From contig SMWF01000054.1 in NCBI GenBank assembly GCA_004357385.1, positions 1 to 38,187 on the forward strand: a DNA stretch of 38,187 nt, read 5' to 3'. Positions 1 through 7,877 of this stretch are shown here, piece after piece. Numbering within the stretch: the first letter of the stretch is position 1; every line of letters starts with the position of its first letter. The notes under the pieces are model-generated. The model made no database searches, was not told the origin of the DNA, and saw only the letters and a program-made list of their open reading frames with translations. Origin of the DNA: Gammaproteobacteria bacterium. GTDB lineage: Bacteria; Pseudomonadota; Gammaproteobacteria; Pseudomonadales; Azotimanducaceae. The position numbers and the translations under genes were made by a program.

Positions 1-1878
1 CCGGTTGAAAAAGTTGCGCCCCATCCAGTCCGCACTCGACAGATAGACGAGCGGTTCGCCCGCGTTTTCGAAATAGAACACCCGCGGGTGTTCCAGAAAC
101 CGCCCGATAATCGATCGGACCGTGATGTTGTCCGACACGCCGGGCACACCGGGGCGCAGCGCACAGACCCCGCGAACCAGCAGGTCGACCGCCACGCCGG
201 CGGTGGCCGCGCGGTACAGCGCCTGAATGATCTGCGGTTCAATCAGCGAGTTCATCTTCGCCATCACCCGCGCGGGCTTGCCGGCCTGGGCATGTTCGAC
301 TTCCCGCTCGATCAGCTCGAGCATCGCCCGATGCAGCGTGAACGGTGCGAGCAGCAGCTTCTTCAACTTTTCGGGCCGGCCCATGGCGGTGAGCTGTTGA
401 AATATCTTCTGGACGTCGCCGGCAATACGCCGGTCGCAGGTGAACAGTCCGAAGTCAGTGTACAGACGCGCTGTACGGTCGTGGTAGTTGCCGGTCCCAA
501 GGTGTACGTAGCGGTGCAAGGATCCGCCCTCGCGGCGCACCACCAGCAGCATCTTCGCGTGGGTCTTGTGTCCGACCACGCCGTACACCACCTGCGCGCC
601 GGCGTCGGTCAGGTGATTGGCCAACTCGATGTTTGCTGCCTCTTCGAATCGAGCACGCAACTCGATGACCACCAGCACATCCTTACCGCGCGCCGCCGCG
701 TCCACCAGCGCGCGCACCACCGCCGAGTCCGCGCCGGTTCGATACAACGTCTGGCGGATCGCCAGCACGTCCGGATCCGCGGCGGCCTGGCGAATGAAGT
801 CAATCACCGGGGCAAAGGACTGAAACGGATGATGCAGCAGCAAATCGCCTTTCCGGATCACCTCGAACATGTCCTTGCTGCCGCGGATCCGCCTCGGCAC
901 GCCCGGGGTGAAGCCGACGAATTTCAAATCCGGGCGGTCTACCAGATCGGGCACCGCGGACAGCCGCATCAGGTTGACCGGGCCCGCACAGGGATAGACA
1001 TCGCCGTCGGTCAGCCCGAACTGGCCGACCAGAAAGGCCGATACTTCTTCAGGACACGCGCTATCGATTTCCAGCCGAACCTCGTCGCCAAACCGTCGTG
1101 ACGGCAACTCGCCCTCCAACGCACGCAGCAGATCGTCAACCTCCTCCTCGTCGACGAAAAGATCACTGTTGCGCGTCACCCTGAACTGAAAACAACCGGT
1201 GACTTTCATCCCCGGGAACAGCTCACCGATGTTGGCGTGGATGACCGACGATAAGAACACCAGGTCGAAGGGTTGCTTCGCGAGCTTGCCTGGCAGACGG
1301 ATCACACGCGGCAGCGACCGCGGCGCCTGAACCACGGCCTTACCGCTATTACGACCGAAGGCGTCCTTGCCTTCCAGCGTAACGATGAAAGTCAGGCTTT
1401 TGTTCAGGACCTTCGGAAACGGATGTGCCGGATCGAGGCCGATGGGCGTCAGGATGGGCTGCAGTTCGGTCTCGAAATAGCGGACCAGCCAGTCCCGCTG
1501 TTTGCGGTTCCATTCGTCCCGCGCCAGGAACCGGATGCCTTCTTTGCGCAACTGCGGCAGCAGCACATCATTCAAGATCCGGTATTGATCATCCACCAGC
1601 GCGTGTGCGACGTCTGCGATGCGAGCCAATTGCACGCCGGGCGACATGTTGTCGGGACCGGTATGGGTCGAACCGTAAGCCTGCTGCTGCTTCAGACCCG
1701 CCACCCTGATCTCGAAGAACTCATCGAGATTGCTGCTGGCGATACAGAGGAACTTCAGTCGCTCGAGCAACGGTAGTTCGGGGTCATTGGCTTGCGCCAG
1801 CACCCGCCGATTGAACTCCAACAGCGACAACTCGCGGTTGATGTACAGCTCGGGATTGCTCAGATTGACTGCGTCCAT
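1..1878 (-). CDS. ppk1: Polyphosphate kinase 1, 3' end cut by window edge
   Basis: Makes inorganic polyphosphate by reversibly moving the ATP gamma-phosphate onto a growing chain; normally a membrane-associated oligomer. Reading from ATG at 1878 gives 626 uninterrupted codons to base 1, beginning MDAVNLSNPELYINRELSLL, the usual PPK1 N-terminus. The family is about 690-740 residues, so the last part of the C-terminal domain lies outside. The active-site HAK motif puts His440 at the place of the autophosphorylated E. coli His435, and His459 in the HLGTGNYH segment matches E. coli His454; the spacing of 19 is the same. The gene is divergent from cmoA across about 110 bases. No ppx is seen next to the 5' end; the 3' neighbour is outside the window. 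Identification is secure; only completeness is unknown. Confidence 0.97.
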   Translation of the reverse strand, partial: MDAVNLSNPELYINRELSLLEFNRRVLAQANDPELPLLERLKFLCIASSNLDEFFEIRVAGLKQQQAYGSTHTGPDNMSPGVQLARIADVAHALVDDQYRILNDVLLPQLRKEGIRFLARDEWNRKQRDWLVRYFETELQPILTPIGLDPAHPFPKVLNKSLTFIVTLEGKDAFGRNSGKAVVQAPRSLPRVIRLPGKLAKQPFDLVFLSSVIHANIGELFPGMKVTGCFQFRVTRNSDLFVDEEEVDDLLRALEGELPSRRFGDEVRLEIDSACPEEVSAFLVGQFGLTDGDVYPCAGPVNLMRLSAVPDLVDRPDLKFVGFTPGVPRRIRGSKDMFEVIRKGDLLLHHPFQSFAPVIDFIRQAAADPDVLAIRQTLYRTGADSAVVRALVDAAARGKDVLVVIELRARFEEAANIELANHLTDAGAQVVYGVVGHKTHAKMLLVVRREGGSLHRYVHLGTGNYHDRTARLYTDFGLFTCDRRIAGDVQKIFQQLTAMGRPEKLKKLLLAPFTLHRAMLELIEREVEHAQAGKPARVMAKMNSLIEPQIIQALYRAATAGVAVDLLVRGVCALRPGVPGVSDNITVRSIIGRFLEHPRVFYFENAGEPLVYLSSADWMGRNFFNR

Positions 1879-1988
1879 GCCTTAGAATGCGCTGGATCAC
1901 GCGCATACCGCAATCAAGGGACCGGGAAGCTTATCATGGCCTTCGTTGCAGACTTTCTACCCCCGTCACACTGTTCGCGGGCCGCGTG

Positions 1989-2699
1989 GTGAGCCGCGAT
2001 CGGGTCTACAGCGAAGTTCGCCAGATCGTCGACTTCGTGTTCGATGACGCCGTGGTGGCGGTATTTCCGGACATGATTCGTCGCTCGGTACCCGGCTACG
2101 AGACCGTCGTTCCGCTGAGCGGACTGCTGGCAGCCAGGCACGCGACCCCGGGGGGCCGCTGCTACGACCTCGGCTGCTCGCTGGGCGCAACCGCGCTGGC
2201 CATCGTCCGGGCGCTCAAGGTCCCCGATTGCGAGGTCGTGGCCGTCGACAACTCGTATTCGATGCTCGCCCAGGCCCAGGCCAACCTCCCGGACGAGCCG
2301 ATTCGTTGGCTGCTGGATGACATCCAGACCACACCGATCGAGTCTGCGTGCGCCGTGGTCATGAACTACACATTGCAGTTCGTTGCCCCCGACCAACGGC
2401 TGAACCTGCTGAGCCGTATACGCACCGGGCTCCGCCAAGACGGCGCGCTGATCGTTTCGGAAAAGATCCGCTTCAGCGACTCCGACCAGCAAGCCTACTT
2501 CGACGAGGCCCACCTCGAGTTCAAACGGGCGAACGGTTACAGCGACCTCGAAATCAGCCAGAAGCGCACCGCCCTGGAGGAGGTCATGAAGCCGGACACG
2601 CTCGAGGCTCACCAGGCGCGATTTACCGATGCGGGATTCAGCAACGTAGACGTCTGGTTCAGATGCTTGAACTGGACATCGTTCATCGCCCGACCGTGA
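1989..2699 (+). CDS. cmoA: Carboxy-S-adenosyl-L-methionine synthase CmoA
   Basis: Converts SAM plus prephenate into carboxy-SAM (releasing phenylpyruvate), the donor CmoB uses to make 5-oxyacetyl-uridine at tRNA position 34. Family hallmarks are clear: VFPDMIRRSVPGY near residue 25, the SAM-binding YDLGCSLG, the acidic VDNS after strand 2, and FKRANGYSDLEISQKR toward the C-terminus. I chose GTG at 1989, giving 236 residues starting (M)SRDRVYS, because it aligns with the E. coli start MSHRDTLFS. An in-frame ATG at 1887 would add 34 residues with no family similarity. GTG at 1986 is a close alternative. No strong Shine-Dalgarno is visible. The stop overlaps the cmoB start by one base (TGATG). 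Confidence 0.93.
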   Translation: MSRDRVYSEVRQIVDFVFDDAVVAVFPDMIRRSVPGYETVVPLSGLLAARHATPGGRCYDLGCSLGATALAIVRALKVPDCEVVAVDNSYSMLAQAQANLPDEPIRWLLDDIQTTPIESACAVVMNYTLQFVAPDQRLNLLSRIRTGLRQDGALIVSEKIRFSDSDQQAYFDEAHLEFKRANGYSDLEISQKRTALEEVMKPDTLEAHQARFTDAGFSNVDVWFRCLNWTSFIARP

Positions 2700-3676
2700 T
2701 GGTGCCCACCGTACTCAGCGATCAATGGCGCGCCGCCGCTCGCGCGCATCCGGGTCTTGGGGCTCACATCGAACGATTCGCCTCCTCATTGTCGCGCCAC
2801 GGCGACGCCCACAGGTGGCTCGACGTGTTGGACGCGCTGCCGCCGTTGATTCCCTCCACCCTCGAACTCGACGCCACGGTTACCGTCGGCAGGTTGACGG
2901 ATACAACCGCGCGCCACCGTCGCGCACTGACCCACCTGCTGATGCAGTTGCATCCCTGGCGCAAAGGACCCTGGTCGCTGTTCGGCATCGGCATCGACAG
3001 CGAATGGCGCTCCGATTGGAAGTGGGCGCGGATCGAGCCGCACCTCGAACCGCTCGCCGGCCGCCGCGTACTGGACGTGGGTTGCGGCAACGGCTACTAC
3101 GGCTGGCGAATGTGCGCCGCGGGCGCGCGCAGCGTGCTCGGCATAGACCCCACCGTGATATTCGTGATGCAGCACGCGGCGGTCAGCCACTACGTCGCCG
3201 CGATCGACGAATCGATCGCGCTGCGCAACCAACTGTTGCCCTGCCGACTCGAGGAACTCGACGCGACCGAGCCTTTCGATACGCTGTTTGCCATGGGCGT
3301 GCTCTACCATCGCCGCGACCCCCTGGTACACCTGCGCGAACTGCGCAGCCGGTTACGCGCGGGCGGCCAACTCGTGCTGGAGACGCTGATCATCGACGAT
3401 CCCGGCCCGCAGGTGTTGGTGCCGGAGGAGCGCTATGCCCGCATGCGCAACGTCTGGCTGATCCCCAGTTCCAGTTCACTGGTCGCATGGCTCGGCGAAG
3501 CAGGCTTCGAGCAATCCCGGGTGGTCGATGTCACCGTGACCTGCACGCAGGAGCAACGCGCCACGCCGTGGATGCGGTTCGAGTCCCTGGTCGACGCCTT
3601 GGACCCCGTGGATCCTAGCCTGACCATCGAGGGTCACCCGGCACCGCGGCGCGCGGTGGTGCTGGCCAACGCCTGA
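2699..3676 (+). CDS. cmoB: tRNA U34 carboxymethyltransferase CmoB
   Basis: Transfers the carboxymethyl group of carboxy-SAM to 5-hydroxyuridine at tRNA position 34, giving cmo5U, which widens wobble decoding. The 325-residue product from ATG 2699 matches the usual length of about 323. Visible family blocks are PWRKGPWSLFGIGIDSEWRS near residue 88, the methyltransferase glycine motif LDVGCGNGYYGWRM, GIDPT, the block MGVLYHRRDPL, and the C-terminal EGHPAPRRAV. The ATG shares its A with the cmoA stop, so the two are probably translationally coupled. An in-frame ATG at 2663 inside cmoA is possible but less consistent with family length. Having both genes side by side is the standard gammaproteobacterial arrangement. 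Confidence 0.95.
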   Translation: MVPTVLSDQWRAAARAHPGLGAHIERFASSLSRHGDAHRWLDVLDALPPLIPSTLELDATVTVGRLTDTTARHRRALTHLLMQLHPWRKGPWSLFGIGIDSEWRSDWKWARIEPHLEPLAGRRVLDVGCGNGYYGWRMCAAGARSVLGIDPTVIFVMQHAAVSHYVAAIDESIALRNQLLPCRLEELDATEPFDTLFAMGVLYHRRDPLVHLRELRSRLRAGGQLVLETLIIDDPGPQVLVPEERYARMRNVWLIPSSSSLVAWLGEAGFEQSRVVDVTVTCTQEQRATPWMRFESLVDALDPVDPSLTIEGHPAPRRAVVLANA

Positions 3677-3719
3677 CGCTGCGCTGGCACCCCCGCCACC
3701 ACGCCCCTATCATCCGCGC

Positions 3720-4847
3720 ATGCCCGAATCCCTCCAGCCCGAACTGATCGAACTGCGGGACGCCATGGAGCGATTCGCTTGCGACGTCCTGAAGCCAATG
3801 GCGCAGTCCCTGGCCGATGGCACGCTCACGCCAGGCGACGCGTGCGCTCAGGTTCGCGAAGCATCCAAGACCGCGGGTTTTTTCACCATGACGCAGCCCG
3901 CCGCATTTGGCGGGTCCGAAGCCGGCCAACTCGCGCTGACGGTCGCCCGGGACACGCTCGCAGCTTACAATTCGCCTGTCTCGAGCGCGGTGTTCGGACC
4001 GGGGCCAGGGGTCCTCGCGGGGGTCGACGAACCGTTGCGCAGCAGTCACCTCGAACCTCTGTTGCGCGGCGAGAAACGCGCGGCGTTCGCGTTCACCGAG
4101 CCGGATGACGCGCCGCACCCTACCCAAGGAGTCATCGACGGCGACTTCCTGATCATCAATGGTCAGAAGTCCTACGTTACCGGCGGTGCCAATGCCGACT
4201 TCATCAATGTGCTGGTGACCGTGGTCGACCAGGGTCCGGCCATGCTGGTGCTCGATCGGGACACTCCCGGCGTGAGCATCGAGCGAACCTTCGAATCCCT
4301 GGACGGCAGCCACCACGCCGCATTTCGGTTCGTCGACGCGAAAGTCCCTTGCGCGCGGTTGATCGGCAAACCCGGCGAAGGCCTGCCGCGTGCCATGCGT
4401 CAGATCGGCGACACGCGCCTGGCCATCGCCGCCGGCGCGGTTGGCCAGATGCGTTGGGTGCTGGATTTGCTTACCGAGCATCTGAGTGCGGCGCACGCGT
4501 CCGGCGAACCACTCGGCAATCGCGAGGGCGTACGCCTGCGCTACGCGGATCTGCGCATCAAAGCGTATGCCGCCCGGAGCATGCTGTACCGCACAGCGCG
4601 GCTGGCCGACAGTGGCGCCAACATCGTCAACGAAGGGATCGCCTGCAAGGTATTCAGCACCGAAGCGTTGGGCGAAATCGTAGATACCGGCATCCAACTC
4701 GTCGGTGGCAAGGCACTGACCGTCGGTCACCCGCTGGAACGGCTGTACCGCGAAGTCCGCGCGCTGCGGCTCGCCGAAGGCGCCAGCGACGTCCTGCGTC
4801 TGAATCTGGCGCGAGGGCGCCTCGAACTCGGCAAGGGCACGCTCTGA
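3720..4847 (+). CDS. Acyl-CoA dehydrogenase family flavoprotein
   Basis: A 375-residue FAD enzyme of the acyl-CoA dehydrogenase superfamily, expected to put an alpha-beta double bond into an acyl-CoA thioester and pass electrons to ETF. Seen in order: a helical N-terminal domain with PAAFGGSEAGQ, the middle beta domain with AFAFTEPDDAPHPTQ (usual FAD/substrate contact) and INGQKSYVTGGANADF, then a C-terminal helical domain with QLVGGKALTVGHPLERLYRE. Glu353 in LAEGASDVLRL occupies the place of the catalytic base of the short/medium-chain enzymes (usual pattern YEGTSEI). It follows cmoB by 43 bases and is followed by a small lipoprotein gene after 11 bases. The substrate cannot be read from sequence; a steroid, branched-chain or aromatic acyl-CoA is possible. 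Confidence 0.9.
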   Translation: MPESLQPELIELRDAMERFACDVLKPMAQSLADGTLTPGDACAQVREASKTAGFFTMTQPAAFGGSEAGQLALTVARDTLAAYNSPVSSAVFGPGPGVLAGVDEPLRSSHLEPLLRGEKRAAFAFTEPDDAPHPTQGVIDGDFLIINGQKSYVTGGANADFINVLVTVVDQGPAMLVLDRDTPGVSIERTFESLDGSHHAAFRFVDAKVPCARLIGKPGEGLPRAMRQIGDTRLAIAAGAVGQMRWVLDLLTEHLSAAHASGEPLGNREGVRLRYADLRIKAYAARSMLYRTARLADSGANIVNEGIACKVFSTEALGEIVDTGIQLVGGKALTVGHPLERLYREVRALRLAEGASDVLRLNLARGRLELGKGTL

Positions 4848-4858
4848 GGAGGACGAAC

Positions 4859-5188
4859 ATGACCCATCAGATTAGTCGCGGCGCCTGGCTGGCGGCCCTC
4901 GGTACCCTCGCCACCCTCGCCGGCTGCACCTGGGTGGATCTCACGCGCGCCGGTGAGCAGGTCCGACACGCGCAGGCAACCGAAGTGATCGGCTGTGAGC
5001 GAATCGGCACCGCCACCGCACGGACCAAGGATCGCATCGTCGTGGCACGCAATCGGGACAAGGTAGCCGACGAATTGTTGATACTGGGTCGCAACGAAGC
5101 GGCCCGCCTCGGCGGCAACACCGTGGTCGAACAGGGCCGGCCAGAGAACGGCGCGCAAGTGTTCGACGTCTATCGGTGTGCTAACTGA
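4859..5188 (+). CDS. Small outer-membrane-type lipoprotein, DUF4156-like
   Basis: A 109-residue secreted lipoprotein. A basic start is followed by a hydrophobic stretch and the lipobox LAGC at about residues 20-23, then a small domain with IGCERIGTATARTKD and NEAARLGGNTVV, the pattern of DUF4156 proteins (GADA-type small lipoproteins whose function is unknown). A good Shine-Dalgarno (GAGGAGG just after the previous stop) sits 5-8 bases before ATG 4859, which fixes the start. Its stop lies 8 bases inside the end of the convergent Smr-domain gene. A link to the upstream acyl-CoA dehydrogenase is positional only. Confidence 0.8.
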   Translation: MTHQISRGAWLAALGTLATLAGCTWVDLTRAGEQVRHAQATEVIGCERIGTATARTKDRIVVARNRDKVADELLILGRNEAARLGGNTVVEQGRPENGAQVFDVYRCAN

Positions 5189-5783
5189 AGCGTTCCCGGT
5201 TGTCCTCACGCTGCTGCGGCGACTTTTTCAACAGCAGGCAGACGGCGCCGGTTCCGCCACGATTCGGCGGGGCGCTGTGGAATGCAATGACCTCCGGGGT
5301 CTGCCTCAGCCAGTGTGCGACGTAGCTCTTGATCCTCGCCGGCGGATCGCTGCGCTCGCCCCGGCCGTGGGCGATGAGCACGGTGCGTAAGTCCTTTGCG
5401 CGACTGGCCTTGAGGAACTTGAACACAGCCTCACGCGCCTGACTGACCGTCAGCCGGTGAAGATCGAGTTCCGCGTCGACCTCGTACTTACCCAGCCGGA
5501 GCTTGCGAAACACTCCGATCTGCACTCCGTCCTTCTTCCAACTCAGCTCGTCGCGCGGTCCTACCAACGCAACCTCGCCCTGGTGCAGATTGTTGGGATC
5601 CACGGCATCCCGATGATCATCCACCGCCGCCTGGCGGCGTTGCAGCTGTGCCGGAGTGGGATCGCCGCGGGTTCGTTCCACCTCGGATCGCTGGTTTCGC
5701 AGCGGTTGGACATCGCTCATCGCATCACGAAACGCGTCATCGCCATTCCGGTCACGCTGATCGTCGTTCATCCCTTCGTTCAT
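5181..5783 (-). CDS. Smr (MutS2 C-terminal) domain protein
   Basis: A 200-residue protein with a charged, probably disordered N-terminal half rich in Arg, Asp and Gln, then a C-terminal Smr domain. The domain shows LDLHRLTVSQAREAV (the conserved LDLHG-type motif) and the HGRG block in VLIAHGRGERSD, followed by VIAFHSAPPNRGGTGAV. Smr domains nick DNA or, in other branches, cleave RNA; stand-alone gammaproteobacterial versions of this size resemble SmrA/SmrB. SmrB in E. coli cuts mRNA at collided ribosomes, but I cannot assign this protein to either subtype. ATG 5783 is 8 bases past the stop of the upstream dioxygenase-like gene, so the two are likely co-transcribed; ATG 5771 is an alternative start. 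Confidence 0.85.
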   Translation of the reverse strand: MNEGMNDDQRDRNGDDAFRDAMSDVQPLRNQRSEVERTRGDPTPAQLQRRQAAVDDHRDAVDPNNLHQGEVALVGPRDELSWKKDGVQIGVFRKLRLGKYEVDAELDLHRLTVSQAREAVFKFLKASRAKDLRTVLIAHGRGERSDPPARIKSYVAHWLRQTPEVIAFHSAPPNRGGTGAVCLLLKKSPQQREDNRERFS

Positions 5784-5791
5784 CGATCCGT

Positions 5792-6562
5792 TCACGAAGG
5801 AAGTGCCACCGCGGGATACTGCGCCGAGCGGGTACCCGGGATCGGATGGTTGTCGTCTGCGTGGTACGTACTGACCAACGACAGTTTGACCTCGGCCGTC
5901 CGATTGGTGCCAGCCGCGTGAAACAGCCGGCACTGAAAAAACAGCACATCGCCCGGTTCGAGTTCGACAATCACCGCCCGGTCGACGAGCTTCTGATTCT
6001 CTTTCAGGTCCATGCGTAGCGACAGGTCGGCATCAAACCGACCGCGATCGAGTTCCAGACGATGGCTGCCAGGGATGACCGACAGCGCGCCATTCGCTTC
6101 AAATTCCGCCCCGAGCGCCAACCACGTGGATATGAGTTCTGCCCGGTCGAAGGACCAGTAGCGGATGTCCTGGTGCCAGTGAGTCGCGCTGCTGTAGCCC
6201 GGGTACTTCGTCATGATGCAATTGTGATGAGACTGAGAGAGCATCGGCTGCCGGCCGCCCAACAGCGAGCGCAACCGCACGCCCAGTCGTTCGTCTGTCT
6301 GCCACGTACGGAACGCGGCGCCTCGAGAGTAGGCGCTCAGCAAGCGACGCGGAGTGTTGCCCCCAGCGGCGGATCGATCCCGCGGCGCGCCCGGATAGCC
6401 TAAATCGGCCTCGAATTCCACGGGGCCGCTGAGCGGTGTGAGCGACTGCTCCACGGCACTCGCAAGGGCTGCGCGTTGCCCGGCGTCAACCAGTTGTCGA
6501 GCCACGACGAAACCGTCACGCTCGAAGCGCGCCGCGTCAATCTCCTGAATACGTGCTGCCAT
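5792..6562 (-). CDS. Phytanoyl-CoA dioxygenase (PhyH) family protein
   Basis: A 256-residue Fe(II)/2-oxoglutarate oxygenase of the PhyH family; such enzymes hydroxylate or halogenate small substrates. The iron-binding His-X-Asp is seen in THWHQDIRYWSF (HQD), the distal His in LFHAAGTNRT, with the following Arg suited to bind the 2-oxoglutarate carboxylate. A GALSVIPGSHRLE segment is typical. I place the start at ATG 6562 (MAARIQEIDAARFERDGFVV), since the usual family opening is a short helix followed by DGFVV; longer in-frame extension runs antisense through the RND adaptor gene. A perfect TATAAT on the minus strand lies 25 bases upstream. The Smr gene follows immediately. Substrate unknown. 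Confidence 0.87.
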   Translation of the reverse strand: MAARIQEIDAARFERDGFVVARQLVDAGQRAALASAVEQSLTPLSGPVEFEADLGYPGAPRDRSAAGGNTPRRLLSAYSRGAAFRTWQTDERLGVRLRSLLGGRQPMLSQSHHNCIMTKYPGYSSATHWHQDIRYWSFDRAELISTWLALGAEFEANGALSVIPGSHRLELDRGRFDADLSLRMDLKENQKLVDRAVIVELEPGDVLFFQCRLFHAAGTNRTAEVKLSLVSTYHADDNHPIPGTRSAQYPAVALPS

Positions 6563-6586
6563 GCTGAAACGTCCGGTTATGGCGCC

Positions 6587-6592
6587 ATTATA
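6587..6592 (-). promoter_or_regulatory. Candidate -10 box for the PhyH/Smr pair
   Basis: On the minus strand these bases read TATAAT, 24 bases upstream of the PhyH start codon, inside the 145-base divergent gap. I see no good -35 hexamer at 16-18 bases, so this is only a candidate, possibly needing an activator. Confidence 0.35.
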
Positions 6593-6674
6593 CGCACTCG
6601 TCACCCGGCCCATCTCCTCGCGGAGCGCGCAGCGACCATCGGATACCTCGACCCGGCAGGTACCAGGACGCGTA

Positions 6675-6680
6675 TACAAT
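6675..6680 (+). promoter_or_regulatory. Candidate -10 box for the RND pump operon
   Basis: TACAAT within GTATACAATGG ends 27 bases before the adaptor start codon, so a transcript from here would have a leader of about 20 bases without an obvious Shine-Dalgarno. No convincing -35 element is seen; confidence is low. Confidence 0.3.
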
Positions 6681-6707
6681 GGAACTTCGGCAAACCCACG
6701 AGCGTCC

Positions 6708-7877
6708 ATGTCGCGATCACTGAAATTCATCCTGCCGGTTGCGTTCCTGGCGCTGGCGTCGCTGATCTCGTTCGCGTTGATCCAATCACGGCCGGCCGCA
6801 ATGGTGCAGCCACCGCAGCCTCCGGCTCTGCTCGTATCGACACTCCTCGCGCAGCGCCAACCCGTCACCTTCAGCGTCGAGTCCCAGGGCCTGGTAACGC
6901 CTCGCACCGAGACCACCCTGATGTCCGAAGTCGCCGGCCGGATCGTTGAGGTTTCCCCGGCCTTTGTGGCCGGCGGGTTCTTTCGCGCCGGCGATGTGTT
7001 GCTGCGCATCGACCCCCGCAACTACGAAACCCAGGTCAAAGCCGCCCGCGCCCAGGTCGCCAAGGCGCGTACTCAGGTAGCAACGGAGAATGCACTGGCC
7101 AACTACGCTTATGGCGACTGGCAGCGTCTGCGCGAGTTCAGCGAAGATACCAAAGCGGCATCGGACCTCACCTTGCGCAAACCCCAACTGGCCGCTGCGC
7201 TGGCCGAGCTGGAGTCCGGAGCAGCGGCCCTCGAAAAAGCACACCGCGATCTCGAGCGCACCTTCATCCGCGCGCCCTATGACGGAATGGTACGCACTAA
7301 ACGCGCCGACATCGGCCAATACGTCAGCCCGGCCACGCCGGTTGCCGACACCTTCGCCGTTGACTACGCCGAGATCCGGCTACCGCTCCGCCAGCAGGAT
7401 CTTCGATACCTTGAACTGCCCGATGCGGACGCGCCGGACGACGCGCTCGACGTCCTCCTGAGCGCAGTGATCGGCGACACCGAGCACCACTGGTCCGCAC
7501 GACTGGTGCGCAGTGAGGGGGTGTTCGATGTGAAGAGTCGCGTGCTCTACGGCGTCGCCCAGATTCAGGATCCCTATCGACTCGAAGGCAACCATGACCT
7601 CGAACCCCTACGCATCGGGACATTCGTGACGGCCAAAATCACCGGCCGCGACGCCGGCGAGCTGTTTGTCCTGCCGCGGCACGCGCTATACCGCAACGAT
7701 ACGATCTGGGTCATCGATGACGAATCCAGGATCCGCGCTCGCACGGTCGAAGTGGTGCGCGCGGACAACGACTACATTTACGTCAAGTCTGGTCTCGATG
7801 ACGGCGATGTGGTGTGTGTGTCTCCCATCGATCAACCGCTGCCAGGGACGCTGGTGCGGGTCGGCAAGGCCGGATGA
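6708..7877 (+). CDS. RND efflux adaptor (HlyD/membrane fusion protein family)
   Basis: The periplasmic adaptor of a tripartite RND pump, 389 residues. An N-terminal hydrophobic anchor (about residues 6-26) with no lipobox cysteine is followed by a lipoyl-like half (SEVAGRIVEVSPAFVAGGFF), an alpha-hairpin with Ala/Gln-rich coiled-coil helices (about residues 105-185), the second lipoyl half (RTFIRAPYDGMV-like block with the GQYVSPATPV loop), a beta-barrel domain and a membrane-proximal C-terminus. ATG 6708 is chosen because it starts the signal/anchor helix directly. The last four bases overlap the pump gene as ATGA, so the two are translationally coupled. No outer-membrane channel gene is nearby; the pump probably shares a TolC-type partner encoded elsewhere. 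Confidence 0.92.
   Translation: MSRSLKFILPVAFLALASLISFALIQSRPAAMVQPPQPPALLVSTLLAQRQPVTFSVESQGLVTPRTETTLMSEVAGRIVEVSPAFVAGGFFRAGDVLLRIDPRNYETQVKAARAQVAKARTQVATENALANYAYGDWQRLREFSEDTKAASDLTLRKPQLAAALAELESGAAALEKAHRDLERTFIRAPYDGMVRTKRADIGQYVSPATPVADTFAVDYAEIRLPLRQQDLRYLELPDADAPDDALDVLLSAVIGDTEHHWSARLVRSEGVFDVKSRVLYGVAQIQDPYRLEGNHDLEPLRIGTFVTAKITGRDAGELFVLPRHALYRNDTIWVIDDESRIRARTVEVVRADNDYIYVKSGLDDGDVVCVSPIDQPLPGTLVRVGKAG

Noticed and set aside
88..1101. Long plus-strand open frame opposite ppk1
   Set aside because: It reads antisense through the clearly conserved ppk1 catalytic domain and has biased Arg/His/Gln composition without any recognisable motif.
2348..2662. Upstream extension of cmoB
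   Set aside because: The frame stays open inside cmoA but the predicted residues are Arg/Pro-rich, and family length and similarity begin at about 2699.
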